This document shows, piece by piece, positions 9,864-19,605 of a DNA stretch of 64,000 bases. The notes below the pieces were generated by a model. It was given only the letters and a program-made list of their open reading frames with translations, had not been told where the DNA came from and searched no databases. Each line of letters opens with the position of its first letter. The stretch's first letter is position 1. This DNA is from Maribacter sp. MMG018. Lineage in GTDB: Bacteria > Bacteroidota > Bacteroidia > Flavobacteriales > Flavobacteriaceae. The stretch is from the NCBI RefSeq assembly GCF_018100785.1, contig NZ_JAGJEC010000002.1, positions 558,001-622,000 on the forward strand, written 5' to 3'. Both the position numbers and the translations under genes were made by a program.

Positions 9864-11069
9864 ATGTTGAGTGGCAAAAACATCCTTTTAGGCATTACCG
9901 GAGGGATCGCTGCTTATAAGACAACTTTTCTTGTACGGTTATTAATAAAAGCTGGCGCTACTGTTAAGATTGTTCTTACCGATAGCGCCAGCTCTTTTGT
10001 TTCCCCACTTACCTTGGCCACATTGTCGAAGAATCCAGTGGTTTCCGATTTTGTAAAAAACGAGAACCATATAACGGATTGGAACAATCATGTAAAGTTA
10101 GGGTTATGGGCAGATTTAATGATAATAGCGCCTGCAACGGCCAATACCTTGTCTAAAATGGCGTCGGGTAATTGTGATAATCTGTTGATGGCCTGTTACC
10201 TTTCTGCCAAATGTCCTGTTTTCTTTGCTCCTGCCATGGATTTGGACATGTATAGGCATCCGACTACAAAGACTTCTTTTGAAAGGTTAGAGTCATTTGG
10301 TAATATAATGATTCCGGCAACTTCGGGGGAGCTTGCCAGTGGCCTGCACGGAGAGGGGCGTATGGCAGAACCGGAAACGATACTTTCGTTTATAAAGGAA
10401 TATTTATTACAAAGCCTTCCTTTAAGAAACAAAAAAGTGTTGATTACGGCGGGCCCCACGTATGAAGCCATAGACCCTGTTCGTTTTATAGGTAATCATT
10501 CATCTGGTTTAATGGGATTTGAGCTTGCCAATGCCGCAGCTAAACTAGGGGCACAGGTAACTCTGGTGTCCGGGCCTACCCATTGTACCATAAATAACGA
10601 CTTGGTGACCTTGGTGCGGGTGGTTTCCGCAGATGAAATGTACGATTGTGCCCATCAATATTATTCTGATGCCGATATCGTTATTTGTGCCGCCGCAGTG
10701 GCCGATTACAAACCAAAAGAGCAAGCTGAGCAAAAGATAAAGAAATCGGACACCGAATTAAATATAGCCTTGGTCAAGAATAAGGATATATTGTTTTCAT
10801 TGGGGCAAATAAAGAAGAAGCAGTATTTGGTCGGTTTTGCGTTGGAAACGGAAAATGAGCTAGAAAACGCAAAAGGAAAATTGGAACGTAAAAATTTGGA
10901 TGCCATTGTTTTGAATTCCCTTAATGATAAAGGAGCCGGTTTTGGGGGCAATACCAATAAAATTAGCTTTATAGATACCAATTTGACAATACAAACGTTT
11001 GATTTAAAAACCAAGGCAGACGTTGCCAAGGATATTCTTAATGAAATCATTAAAAGACGCTATGCGTAA
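9864..11069 (+). CDS. coaBC: Bifunctional phosphopantothenoylcysteine decarboxylase/synthetase CoaBC
   Basis: CoaBC joins cysteine to 4'-phosphopantothenate and then decarboxylates the product, two middle steps of coenzyme A synthesis. The 401-residue protein has an N-terminal flavin-dependent CoaC domain (GITGGIAAYK; the catalytic histidine in NNHVKLG; APATANT). The C-terminal CoaB domain starts near residue 190 with ITAGPTYE and includes the RFIGNHSSGLMG loop. CoaE, the last step of the pathway, is encoded about 5.5 kb downstream and panB near the right end of the window. The last eight bases overlap the next gene. Confidence 0.96.
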   Translation: MLSGKNILLGITGGIAAYKTTFLVRLLIKAGATVKIVLTDSASSFVSPLTLATLSKNPVVSDFVKNENHITDWNNHVKLGLWADLMIIAPATANTLSKMASGNCDNLLMACYLSAKCPVFFAPAMDLDMYRHPTTKTSFERLESFGNIMIPATSGELASGLHGEGRMAEPETILSFIKEYLLQSLPLRNKKVLITAGPTYEAIDPVRFIGNHSSGLMGFELANAAAKLGAQVTLVSGPTHCTINNDLVTLVRVVSADEMYDCAHQYYSDADIVICAAAVADYKPKEQAEQKIKKSDTELNIALVKNKDILFSLGQIKKKQYLVGFALETENELENAKGKLERKNLDAIVLNSLNDKGAGFGGNTNKISFIDTNLTIQTFDLKTKADVAKDILNEIIKRRYA

Positions 11070-11949
11070 GTTGTTATTTGTTTGTCTCCTAATTAATGTG
11101 TTTGTACAGGGCAGAGCCCAGGAATTGAATTGTACGGTCACTATAAATTCTGAACAGGTATCCCAGACAAATCAGCAGGTTTTTAAGACTTTGGAGCGTT
11201 CTTTGAACGATTTTGTGAACAAGAATAAGTGGACGAACCGCGTCTATAAGGAAAATGAACGGGTAAATGCCCAAATGTTCATTACCATTACCGAATACGA
11301 ATCCGATAGGTTTAAGGGGAATATTCAAATTCAATCCTCAAGGCCTGTGTACAATACCTCTTACGAAAGTTCTGTTTTTAATTATAAAGACAATCAGTTC
11401 GATTTTCAGTATATAGAATTTCAGCCATTGGTGTTCAATGAAAATGTATTCGAATCTAATTTAGTAGGTGTTATTTCTTATTATGTTTACATTATACTTG
11501 GTTTGGATGCAGATACTTTTTCTTTGGAAGGAGGTACTGATTTTTATAGAAAGGCCCAAAACATAGTAACCCAGGCACAAGGTGGTAGTTACACGGGGTG
11601 GAGCCAATCTTCGGATAGAAGCCGTTTTGAGCTAGTTGACAACTTGTTGTCCAATACTTATAAAGAATACCGTATAGCAATGTACAATTACCACCGCAAA
11701 GGGTTGGATATTATGGCCGATAACAATAGCACCGGAAAACAAATAATTGCCGGTACCATGAAACTTTTTGAGACCATGATCAATAGAAGGCCGAATGCCT
11801 TTTTGATCCAGACTTTTTTTGATGCCAAGTCCGAGGAGATTCGAAATATATTTTCCGATGGCCCTAAGGTCGACATTGTAAAGCTTAAGAATACGCTGAA
11901 CAAAATAGCGCCATTGTATTCCAGCACTTGGAACGACATTACGTACTGA
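11062..11949 (+). CDS. Exported protein of the DUF4835 family
   Basis: The product is 295 residues if started at ATG 11062 (MRKLLFVCLLINVF), which gives a clean signal peptide ending in GRA-Q; earlier in-frame codons would spoil it. The mature protein starts QELNCTVTIN and is beta-rich, with conserved features such as EGGTDFYRKAQN. DUF4835 proteins are typical of Bacteroidota and in that phylum regularly sit between coaBC and recN. A link to gliding or type IX secretion has been suggested for relatives, but I cannot support one from this sequence. Cleavage before Gln makes it a probable glutaminyl cyclase substrate. Confidence 0.86.
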   Translation: MRKLLFVCLLINVFVQGRAQELNCTVTINSEQVSQTNQQVFKTLERSLNDFVNKNKWTNRVYKENERVNAQMFITITEYESDRFKGNIQIQSSRPVYNTSYESSVFNYKDNQFDFQYIEFQPLVFNENVFESNLVGVISYYVYIILGLDADTFSLEGGTDFYRKAQNIVTQAQGGSYTGWSQSSDRSRFELVDNLLSNTYKEYRIAMYNYHRKGLDIMADNNSTGKQIIAGTMKLFETMINRRPNAFLIQTFFDAKSEEIRNIFSDGPKVDIVKLKNTLNKIAPLYSSTWNDITY

Positions 11950-11975
11950 TTCTTTTTTCAGTCCAGAATATAGAC

Positions 11976-11983
11976 TACCTTTG
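11976..11983 (+). promoter_or_regulatory. Probable -7 promoter element for recN
   Basis: TACCTTTG matches TAnnTTTG in the 54-base gap after the DUF4835 gene. The predicted start point near 11987 leaves a 17-nt leader before the TTG start of recN, in line with leader lengths elsewhere in this window. No TTG lies at the standard -33 distance. Confidence 0.4.
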
Positions 11984-12003
11984 TTTTTCTAAATTTCTGA
12001 GAT

Positions 12004-13656
12004 TTGTTATCCAATCTTTCTATTGAAAATTACGCCTTGATCGATAGCTTAGAAGTAAGCTTAGATGGTGGTTTTACGATTATTACCGGAGAAACGGGAG
12101 CAGGTAAGTCTATTTTTCTCGGAGGTCTTTCATTGGTATTGGGTAAACGTGCCGATCTATCCTCTTTGCGAAACAAAGACAAAAAATGTATCATAGAAGC
12201 TTATTTTCAGATCAATAACTATGGTTTAAAACCATTTTTTGAAAAGTATGATTTGGACTATGAAGCAAGTACGGTCATACGGAGAGAAATTTTGCCAAGT
12301 GGTAAATCTCGTGCTTTTATAAATGATACGCCCGTAACGCTAGATGTGCTTTCAAAATTAGGAAGCAGACTTATAGATATACACTCGCAACATCAAACAA
12401 TGATGTTGACAGAAAACGATTTCCAGTTAAAGTTGATAGATGCCCTGGCGGACAATAGAGAGCGTTTGGTATTTTTTAGAAAAACACTAGCGGAATATAA
12501 CGAAACAAAAAAGGAACTTCAGCAGTTATTGGATTTTCAGGGGAATGCCCTGAAAGAACAAGATTACAATGATTTCTTGTTGCAGGAGTTAGAAACCGCG
12601 CCGTTAAAGGAAGGGATTCTTGAAGAGTTGGAAGAGCAATATGCACAGCTTAACAATGTGGAATCCATTATGGAGGAGCTTTCCAAGGGAGACCAATTGT
12701 TAAACGATGAACAAATTGGGGTGTTGTCGCTGATGGGGGAGTTAAAATCTACTTTTTCCCGATTGGCCGATTTTGGAAGTCAATATGCGGAATTGAATCA
12801 AAGAATGCAATCTGTGTTTATAGAGTTGGACGATATAAATACAGAATTACAGAATTTTAAGGATGGTGTGGAGTCTAACCCGGTTTTATTGGAAGAAATA
12901 AGCGGAAAGTTGCAATTACTGTACAACCTTCAGAAGAAACATAGCGTTTCGGTTATTTCGGATCTGATCAAGATTAAGGAAGACCTTTCTCAAAAAGCCT
13001 TTGAGACTGCGCATTTGGATGAAAAAATAGCGCTTACGGGCAAAAAAGTTGAGGAACTGGAGTCTTTGCTAGAGGAGCAGGCGACGGTGTTGAGGGAAAA
13101 ACGTACAGGCGTTATTCCGAGTTTAAAAGAAAAATTGGAGTCCGATCTTTCCCTTTTGGGGATGCCAAGTGCTTCCTTTAATATAAGCCTCTCGGATGCC
13201 GCCAGTTTTAAGGTGAACGGAAAAGACGACCTTTCGTTCTTGTTCACCGCCAATAAGGGCAGTGATTATGGTGAGTTGAAAAAGGTGGCTTCCGGAGGAG
13301 AACTGTCAAGAATAATGTTGGTCATAAAATCCATTTTGGCAAAATATGAAAAGCTTCCTACGATAATGTTCGATGAAATTGATACGGGCGTATCCGGTGA
13401 GGTTTCGAATCGTATGGCTGATATTATGAAAGAAATGAGCAAAGAGATGCAAGTGTTCTCTATTACCCATTTGCCACAAGTGGCCTCTAAGGGCGATCAT
13501 CACTTTAAAGTTTATAAGACAGATGGCCCCGAAGGAACAAAAACGAATATGAAAAAACTGTCGAAAGACGAAAGGGTAGTGGAATTGGCGCAAATGTTGG
13601 GAGGTAAGGAAATTTCCGATTCCGCTATGGCCCACGCCAGACAGTTACTTAATTAA
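12004..13656 (+). CDS. recN: DNA repair protein RecN, TTG start
   Basis: RecN is an SMC-like ATPase that acts early in double-strand break repair. The 550-residue protein has Walker A GETGAGKS at 29-36, long central coiled coils (about 150-350), the ABC signature SGGELSR, and Walker B MFDEIDTGVSGEV near the C-terminus. The N-terminus starts directly with LLSNLSIENYALID in RecN style. An in-frame TGA lies two codons upstream of TTG 12004 and no ATG or GTG lies between, so TTG is the best start. Its own -7 element is at 11976-11983. Confidence 0.95.
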   Translation: MLSNLSIENYALIDSLEVSLDGGFTIITGETGAGKSIFLGGLSLVLGKRADLSSLRNKDKKCIIEAYFQINNYGLKPFFEKYDLDYEASTVIRREILPSGKSRAFINDTPVTLDVLSKLGSRLIDIHSQHQTMMLTENDFQLKLIDALADNRERLVFFRKTLAEYNETKKELQQLLDFQGNALKEQDYNDFLLQELETAPLKEGILEELEEQYAQLNNVESIMEELSKGDQLLNDEQIGVLSLMGELKSTFSRLADFGSQYAELNQRMQSVFIELDDINTELQNFKDGVESNPVLLEEISGKLQLLYNLQKKHSVSVISDLIKIKEDLSQKAFETAHLDEKIALTGKKVEELESLLEEQATVLREKRTGVIPSLKEKLESDLSLLGMPSASFNISLSDAASFKVNGKDDLSFLFTANKGSDYGELKKVASGGELSRIMLVIKSILAKYEKLPTIMFDEIDTGVSGEVSNRMADIMKEMSKEMQVFSITHLPQVASKGDHHFKVYKTDGPEGTKTNMKKLSKDERVVELAQMLGGKEISDSAMAHARQLLN

Positions 13657-13693
13657 AATACCATACATTAAAATCGGATTGGTATATTTTAAA

Positions 13694-13701
13694 TATCTTT
13701 G
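13694..13701 (+). promoter_or_regulatory. Probable -7 promoter element for fabI
   Basis: TATCTTTG matches TAnnTTTG. The predicted RNA start near 13705 gives a 28-nt leader before the fabI ATG. The only nearby TTG (13679-13681) is closer than the usual -33 spacing, so the upstream element is unclear. Confidence 0.45.
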
Positions 13702-13732
13702 ATTTGTATAATTAAATATAGAACCAACAAAC

Positions 13733-14539
13733 ATGGCTTATAATCTATTAAAAGGAAAAAGAGGAATCATATTTGGGGCATTGGATGAAAATTCAATAGC
13801 TTGGAAAACAGCACAAAGTGTACATGATGAAGGCGGCACATTTGTTTTGACGAATGCACCAATAGCAATGAGAATGGGGCAAATTAAAGAGTTGGCAAAA
13901 AAGACCGGTTCTGAAATTATTCCGGCAGATGCTACCAATGAGGAAGATTTGGCCAATTTGGTTACAAAATCAATGGAAATCTTAGGCGGTAAGTTGGATT
14001 TTGTATTGCATTCTATAGGTATGTCTGTAAATGTTAGAAAAGGAAGATCCTATACAGATGAAAATTATGATTTTACGGCAAAGGGTTGGGATGTTTCCGC
14101 TCTTTCTTTCCATAAGGTAATGCAATCTTTGTATAAGGCGGATGCAATGAACGAATGGGGCAGTATTGTAGCGTTGACCTACATGGCTGCACAGCGTACT
14201 TTTCCCGATTATAACGATATGGCGGACAATAAGGCGTATTTAGAGTCCGTTGCCCGTAGTTTTGGATATTTCTTCGGAAAAGAGAAGAAAGTTCGGGTAA
14301 ATACCATTTCGCAATCGCCTACTGCAACTACGGCAGGTCAGGGAATCAAAGGATTTGATGGCTTTATCAATTATGCGGAAAAAATGTCTCCCTTAGGTAA
14401 TGCAACGGCACAAGACTGTGCGGATTATACGATTACTTTGTTCTCCGATTTAACAAGAAAGGTAACCATGCAGAATTTATTTCACGATGGTGGTTTTTCA
14501 AATACGGGAGTTAGCCAAGAGGTTATCGATAAATTTTAA
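13733..14539 (+). CDS. fabI: Enoyl-[acyl-carrier-protein] reductase FabI
   Basis: FabI reduces the trans-2 double bond of enoyl-ACP with NAD(P)H, the last step of each fatty acid elongation cycle, and is the target of triclosan-type inhibitors. The 268-residue protein is an atypical short-chain dehydrogenase. The N-terminal cofactor loop reads GALDENSIAWKTA, and the active site shows the FabI-type pattern TYMAAQRTFPDYNDMADNK, with the second Tyr six residues before Lys. The usual FabI length is about 260. It follows recN with a separate probable promoter. Confidence 0.95.
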   Translation: MAYNLLKGKRGIIFGALDENSIAWKTAQSVHDEGGTFVLTNAPIAMRMGQIKELAKKTGSEIIPADATNEEDLANLVTKSMEILGGKLDFVLHSIGMSVNVRKGRSYTDENYDFTAKGWDVSALSFHKVMQSLYKADAMNEWGSIVALTYMAAQRTFPDYNDMADNKAYLESVARSFGYFFGKEKKVRVNTISQSPTATTAGQGIKGFDGFINYAEKMSPLGNATAQDCADYTITLFSDLTRKVTMQNLFHDGGFSNTGVSQEVIDKF

Positions 14540-14604
14540 AGGGTATCGGTTTTTGCCATTAGGGCCTGTTTTGGCCCAAGGCGTTTAATTACCTAAAAAT
14601 AACA

Positions 14605-15615
14605 ATGGATCTATCGTTTTCCTTTATAATTCCTGTCTATAACAGACCTAACGAAATTGAGGAACTTTTAGATAGTCTCTTGTCGCAGACGTACACGAAA
14701 AACTATGAAATAGTCATTGTAGAGGACGGTTCTTCGTTGCCATCCAAAGAAGTGGTAGAACGTTTTACCGATAAGTTGAATATCTCTTACTATCAGAAAC
14801 CCAATTCTGGCCCTGGTGATTCCCGTAATTATGGAATGCGATTGGCCAAGGGCAATTATTTTATTGTGTTGGATTCTGACTGTATTTTACCTCCTCAGTA
14901 TCTGGTAGAGGCAGAGAAAAGCCTGCTAGAACAATTTGTTCATTGTTATGGTGGCCCGGATGCGGCCCATACGTCTTTTAGTAATGTGCAGAAAGCGATC
15001 AACTATGCCATGACCTCTTTTCTTACAACTGGAGGCATTCGTGGTCGAAAAGATGCCGTGAATAAATTTCAACCAAGAAGTTTTAACATGGGTATCTCCA
15101 AAGAGGCGTTCGAAGCTGTGGGAGGTTATGGCAATATACATCCGGGTGAAGATCCAGATCTGACCATTCGAATATGGAATAACGGGTTTGAGACAAAATT
15201 GATCCCTGAAGCTTTTGTATACCATAAAAGACGTATTGATTGGAATAAATTCTACAACCAAGTCAAAAAATTTGGAATGGTACGGCCCATTTTAAATAAA
15301 TGGCATCCCACAACCGCGAAAATTACCTATTGGTTTCCGACATTTTTTACCTTGGGATTACTGGGGGCATTGGTTTTGGCGATTTTTGGTATTTGGTGGC
15401 CTATCGCGTTTTTTGCTTTTTATTTTGTCTTACTGTTTGTAGATGCATTGTTGAAAACCAAGAACCTTAAGGTTTCCGTAATGGCGCTATTTGCTACCTG
15501 TGTTCAATTTTTTGGATACGGACTGGGTTTTTTGAAGTCTACCATATATACTACCTTTAGTAAAAAGTCTCCAGAGACACTTTTTCCGAAATTGTTTTTT
15601 AAGACAAATGATTAA
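14605..15615 (+). CDS. Family 2 glycosyltransferase, membrane-associated
   Basis: The 336-residue protein has a GT-A domain at about 1-230: SFIIPVYNRPNEIEELLDSL at the nucleotide-sugar site, the DxD-type VLDSDC, and the late acidic motif GEDPDLTIRIW. After this come hydrophobic segments around residues 245-300, so the enzyme sits at the inner membrane with its active site in the cytoplasm. The sugar donor and acceptor cannot be deduced. It is two bases before the YbbR gene. A role in cell-envelope or surface polysaccharide is an inference from the family. Confidence 0.87.
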   Translation: MDLSFSFIIPVYNRPNEIEELLDSLLSQTYTKNYEIVIVEDGSSLPSKEVVERFTDKLNISYYQKPNSGPGDSRNYGMRLAKGNYFIVLDSDCILPPQYLVEAEKSLLEQFVHCYGGPDAAHTSFSNVQKAINYAMTSFLTTGGIRGRKDAVNKFQPRSFNMGISKEAFEAVGGYGNIHPGEDPDLTIRIWNNGFETKLIPEAFVYHKRRIDWNKFYNQVKKFGMVRPILNKWHPTTAKITYWFPTFFTLGLLGALVLAIFGIWWPIAFFAFYFVLLFVDALLKTKNLKVSVMALFATCVQFFGYGLGFLKSTIYTTFSKKSPETLFPKLFFKTND

Positions 15616-15617
15616 TT

Positions 15618-16577
15618 GTGATAGTAGAACGAATTAAAGCGGGTTTAAAGAAGAGAAAGGTCAAATTATTTTTGATTTTTTTGTTTTTCTCCTTTTTGGC
15701 TTGGTTTATAAACAACCTGTCCAGAACATTTGTTAGTACCGCATCGTTTAATCTGGAATATGTAGGCACGCCAAAAAACCTATTGCTTGCCAGTCCTCCA
15801 AAAAGTAGTGTAAATGTAAGATTAAGGGCTGTTGGTTTTCAGTTTGTCGGTTTTGGCATCAGAAAAAAAAGTATTCAAATAGACCTGTCGGAGGTACAGA
15901 AAAAAGATTCTATTTACTACATACCTCCTTCTGTTTACAAAAGGCAAATAGATAGGCAGTTGTCTGCCGATATGACTCTTTTAGATGTGGACAATGATAC
16001 TATTTTTGTTGATTTCACCAAGGTTGTGACAAAGACCGTACCCGTGCTTCCAAGAATCAATTTGAGTCTGGCCAAGAATTATGAAATAGAGGATTCTTTG
16101 AGCATAGAGCCTAGAATGGTCAAGATTACAGGGCCAAAGAGCCAGATAGATTCTATTCGTAATGTTAGAACCTCCTTTTTAGAACTTTTAGATGTGGATA
16201 AGGATTTTTCTGTAAAAAGTACCTTGGTAAAACCTAGGGAGTTGGACAAGACGGTATTTGAGCCTACATCGGTAACCATTTCCGGGAAGGTCTATCGCTT
16301 TTCAGAAAAAGTATACAATGTACCGGTTACTATACTTAATGTTCCCGACAACGTAAAAGTTAGAATGTTTCCCGATGTTATAAAAGTGGTCTGTCAGGCA
16401 AAATTAGAACGACTGAAAGAAATGGATGCCGATGATTTTTTGATTACGGCAGATTATGCCCAAGTAACCGGAAGCAGTCAAAATATAATTCCTGTTAAAT
16501 TGTCAAAAAAACCAAAGGGGATAAGTAATGCTATTTTAAGCACACAAGAAATAGAATTTATATTAAGAAGGGAATAA
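15618..16577 (+). CDS. YbbR/CdaR-like domain protein, single N-terminal membrane anchor, GTG start
   Basis: This 319-residue protein starts with a basic stretch and one membrane helix (about 14-32), followed by repeated beta-rich YbbR domains facing the periplasm. In Firmicutes, YbbR (CdaR) regulates the diadenylate cyclase CdaA; in Bacteroidota similar proteins are usually encoded beside coaE, as here, and their role is not established. The start is GTG 15618, because no in-frame ATG exists near the anchor. The stop overlaps the coaE ATG by one base (TAATG), implying coupled translation. Confidence 0.84.
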   Translation: MIVERIKAGLKKRKVKLFLIFLFFSFLAWFINNLSRTFVSTASFNLEYVGTPKNLLLASPPKSSVNVRLRAVGFQFVGFGIRKKSIQIDLSEVQKKDSIYYIPPSVYKRQIDRQLSADMTLLDVDNDTIFVDFTKVVTKTVPVLPRINLSLAKNYEIEDSLSIEPRMVKITGPKSQIDSIRNVRTSFLELLDVDKDFSVKSTLVKPRELDKTVFEPTSVTISGKVYRFSEKVYNVPVTILNVPDNVKVRMFPDVIKVVCQAKLERLKEMDADDFLITADYAQVTGSSQNIIPVKLSKKPKGISNAILSTQEIEFILRRE

Positions 16578-17167
16578 TGATTGTAGGACTAACGGGAGGA
16601 ATAGGAAGCGGTAAGTCTACCGTAGGCAAAATACTCGAAGAGTTGGGGGTTCCTGTATATAATTCCGATGTTGAAGCTAAAAAACTGATGCAATCGTCGG
16701 AAACCATAAGAAAAAAACTGATTTCTTTGTTTGGCGACCGAGCTTTTGATGGTGATGTGCTGAACAGGTCTTTTATTGCCAAAAAGGTTTTTAACGATAA
16801 AAATATATTACAAAAATTAAACAAAATCGTACATCCAGAAGTGCGAAAACATTTTCTTAAATGGTATAGCGAACAAAACACTTCTTATGTTGTTCAAGAA
16901 ACAGCACTACTGTTCGAAAACAAAGCTCAAGACCTTTATGACAAAATTATTTTAGTTACCGCTCCTAAAGAATTAAAAATCCAACGACTTTTAAAAAGAG
17001 ATGGTAGTACCGAGGAAGATATATTGGCTAGAATGAAAAATCAGCTCAAGGATTCGGAAAAAATTAAACTAGCCGATTTTGTTATAGAAAATATTTTTCT
17101 GGAGGAAACAAGAAAAAAGGTAGAGGAAGTGAATAAGGTTCTATTAAAATTATGCCAGAACCAATGA
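16577..17167 (+). CDS. coaE: Dephospho-CoA kinase CoaE
   Basis: CoaE phosphorylates the 3'-hydroxyl of dephospho-CoA with ATP to finish coenzyme A. The 196-residue protein begins MIVGLTGGIGSGKSTV, a P-loop at the extreme N-terminus as in all CoaE proteins. It has the conserved NSDVEAKKLM substrate-binding stretch (usually Asp-Ala-Asp; here Ser-Asp-Val-Glu) and the lid motif RLLKRDG. Length is normal. Translation is probably coupled to the YbbR gene through the TAATG overlap. Confidence 0.94.
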   Translation: MIVGLTGGIGSGKSTVGKILEELGVPVYNSDVEAKKLMQSSETIRKKLISLFGDRAFDGDVLNRSFIAKKVFNDKNILQKLNKIVHPEVRKHFLKWYSEQNTSYVVQETALLFENKAQDLYDKIILVTAPKELKIQRLLKRDGSTEEDILARMKNQLKDSEKIKLADFVIENIFLEETRKKVEEVNKVLLKLCQNQ

Positions 17168-17241
17168 ATTTTAACATTTGTGTTAAGGTTTGGTTAAACG
17201 TACTATGGGCTTCCCCGTAAATATTTAATTTTAACATTAAA

Positions 17242-18822
17242 ATGGATAAGAGGTTATTTATACTCTTGGTTGTTCTAATGAGCCTCTCGCTTGTTGGATT
17301 GATATTTGTTCAAAGTTTTTGGATAAAAAAGTCGGTTGAAAATAAGGAAGAACAATTTTCGAACGTAGTTTCTGAAGCCTTGAACAGTGTTACCAATCAA
17401 ATTGAGGAGCGCGAAAAAAAGAACTATTACGATAGATATCTTTACGCAAAGGACAGCGTTGGAGAGGTAAAGGATACACAGTTCAGAAATTTCTTTTTCA
17501 TTGATAGGGATGTCAACTCTAACGAGATACTGCTTTATGAGCATGGTATCCTTGAGGAAGATTATGGTATCTCGTCCACGTTCTTTGATAACGGTGAAGT
17601 TGGAGATACCACCTTCATTAAAAATTACACCAGTAAACGAACAACTTCGATTTTTAAGGAAGATTACGATACAGAAGGCAAAGCTTCTGTACTGACGCCT
17701 ATTCAAAGAATTGAAAAGATAGGAGGTTTAAGGGAATTTGATAAATTGGCCATGGAAGATTTGTTTACGACCTATGCCAAGCGTGTTCCCATACACAAAC
17801 GGGTAAGCAAACAGGAGATAGAACTTTTGCTACAACGGGAGTTAAGAGACCGCGGAGTAGATATAAGCTTTGAGTATGGGGTTTACAGTAAAGGATTGCC
17901 CACAAAGCTAAAATCGAGAAAGTTCAAGTATTCGGAATCTAATGTCTATAAATCCCCTTTGTTTACCGATTTTGAAGGGATATCAAATTTTGACCTTTTG
18001 GTTTCGTTTCCAGAGAAAAAGCGTTTTTTGGTTCGGTCAATATTAGGATTGGCGTTACTGTCACTTTTGTTTACCTTAATTATTGTAATCGCTTATTCCG
18101 GAGCTATTTATCAATTAATTAAACAAAAGCAGATATCCGAAATAAAGTCCGATTTTATCAATAATATGACCCATGAGTTTAAAACGCCCATAGCTACCAT
18201 AAATTTGGCGGTAGAGGCTATTAGAAACCCAAAGGTTATTGGTGATCAAGAAAAAATATCCCGCTATCTACAAATGATAAGGGATGAAAATAAAAGGATG
18301 CATGCACAGGTAGAAAATGTACTGAGGATTTCTAAATTGGAAAAAAATCAATTGGATATTAGTAAGGACAGGGTAGATGTGCACGACATAATAGAAGATG
18401 CCATTACGCATGTAGAGTTGATCGTGCAGGATAGGGGCGGATATATAGAAACGCATTTAGATGCAAAACGATCAGAGGTTTTGGCCAATGAGATGCATTT
18501 TACCAATGTAATCGTGAATATATTGGACAATGCCATTAAATATTCTATAGATCCTCCAAAAATAGATGTATATACAGAGGTAGCCAAGAATAACATAATC
18601 ATTAAGGTAAAGGATCAAGGTGCCGGAATGAGCAAAGCGGTATTAAAAAGAGTTTTCGAAAAGTTCTATAGAGAGCATACTGGAGATATTCACAACGTAA
18701 AAGGCCATGGATTAGGATTGGCATATGTAAAAAAAATAGTAGATGATCATCAGGGAGAAGTATATGCGGAAAGTGAAAAAGGAAAAGGAAGCACTTTTTA
18801 CATAAAACTACCTTTAATTTAA
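17242..18822 (+). CDS. Membrane sensor histidine kinase (RprX-like)
   Basis: The 526-residue kinase has a first membrane helix at about 4-27, a periplasmic sensor region of roughly 230 residues without a domain I recognise, a second helix at about 267-292, then HisKA with NNMTHEFKTPIATINLAVEAI (phospho-accepting His) and a HATPase domain with NILDNAIKYS, DQGAGM and GHGLGLAYV. There is no clear HAMP domain. Architecture and the partner regulator eight bases downstream match the RprX/RprY pair described in Bacteroides. The signal is unknown. The pair lies after coaE, from which it is separated by 74 bases. Confidence 0.9.
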   Translation: MDKRLFILLVVLMSLSLVGLIFVQSFWIKKSVENKEEQFSNVVSEALNSVTNQIEEREKKNYYDRYLYAKDSVGEVKDTQFRNFFFIDRDVNSNEILLYEHGILEEDYGISSTFFDNGEVGDTTFIKNYTSKRTTSIFKEDYDTEGKASVLTPIQRIEKIGGLREFDKLAMEDLFTTYAKRVPIHKRVSKQEIELLLQRELRDRGVDISFEYGVYSKGLPTKLKSRKFKYSESNVYKSPLFTDFEGISNFDLLVSFPEKKRFLVRSILGLALLSLLFTLIIVIAYSGAIYQLIKQKQISEIKSDFINNMTHEFKTPIATINLAVEAIRNPKVIGDQEKISRYLQMIRDENKRMHAQVENVLRISKLEKNQLDISKDRVDVHDIIEDAITHVELIVQDRGGYIETHLDAKRSEVLANEMHFTNVIVNILDNAIKYSIDPPKIDVYTEVAKNNIIIKVKDQGAGMSKAVLKRVFEKFYREHTGDIHNVKGHGLGLAYVKKIVDDHQGEVYAESEKGKGSTFYIKLPLI

Positions 18823-18829
18823 AAAAATT

Positions 18830-19546
18830 ATGGAAACAGTTAATAAGAAGATACTTTTAGTAGAAGACGACCCAAATTTTGGTATTGTCCTAAAGGATTA
18901 TTTGTCTATGAACGACTTTGATGTGACATTGGCAAAAAATGGGATGGAAGGGTTTGAAAAATTCAAGAAAGACAACTATGATATTTGCATTCTTGATGTT
19001 ATGATGCCTTACAAAGATGGATTTACCCTTGCAAAGGAAATAAGGGAGAAGAACGAGAATGTACCTATTGTTTTCTTGACGGCAAAAACAATGAAAGAGG
19101 ATGTTCTTAAAGGTTATAAAGCCGGTGCCGATGATTATCTGAACAAGCCTTTTGATTCAGAGGTGCTTTTAATGAAGATCAAAGCGATACTTCAAAGAAA
19201 AGCCTCTAGTAGCCTTGCAGACAGTAAGAAATTTGAATTTGAGATAGGAGGTTTTCATTTAAACTCTAAACTTAGATTTTTGAAATATAAAGATGAAGAG
19301 GCAATTAAATTATCTCCAAAAGAGAATGAATTGTTGCGTTTGTTGGCGTTGCATGAAAACGATTTGATGCCAAGGGAATTGGCATTGACAAAAATATGGA
19401 GAGACGATAATTACTTTACGTCTAGAAGTATGGATGTATATATAGCCAAATTGCGTAAATATTTAAAAAGAGATGAAACCGTCGAAATTTTAAATATTCA
19501 CGGAGAAGGTTTTCGTTTGGTCGTAAAGACGGACGAAGAACAATAG
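18830..19546 (+). CDS. OmpR-family response regulator (RprY-like)
   Basis: The 238-residue regulator has a complete receiver domain: acidic pocket D13/D14, phospho-acceptor D56 in CILDVMMP, and K106 in NKPFD. It is followed by an OmpR/PhoB winged helix (about 135-232) with KLSPKENELLRLLALHEND and SRSMDVYIAKLRKYL. It should bind DNA when phosphorylated by the upstream kinase, with which it is cotranscribed. Similarity to Bacteroides RprY is my judgement from overall layout; target genes are not visible. A strong terminator follows. Confidence 0.92.
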   Translation: METVNKKILLVEDDPNFGIVLKDYLSMNDFDVTLAKNGMEGFEKFKKDNYDICILDVMMPYKDGFTLAKEIREKNENVPIVFLTAKTMKEDVLKGYKAGADDYLNKPFDSEVLLMKIKAILQRKASSSLADSKKFEFEIGGFHLNSKLRFLKYKDEEAIKLSPKENELLRLLALHENDLMPRELALTKIWRDDNYFTSRSMDVYIAKLRKYLKRDETVEILNIHGEGFRLVVKTDEEQ

Positions 19547-19574
19547 AAGAAGATAGATTTTAATTAAAGATAAT

Positions 19575-19601
19575 AAAGAGGCCTTTATAGGGCCTCTTTT
19601 T
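19575..19601. terminator. Bidirectional intrinsic terminator
   Basis: A 9-bp perfect stem (AAAGAGGCC with GGCCTCTTT) encloses a 7-base loop and is followed by T residues on the plus strand, and by T residues from the stem arm on the minus strand. It lies between the convergent response regulator and gntK genes and can end transcription from both. Confidence 0.88.
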
Positions 19602-19605
19602 GTAT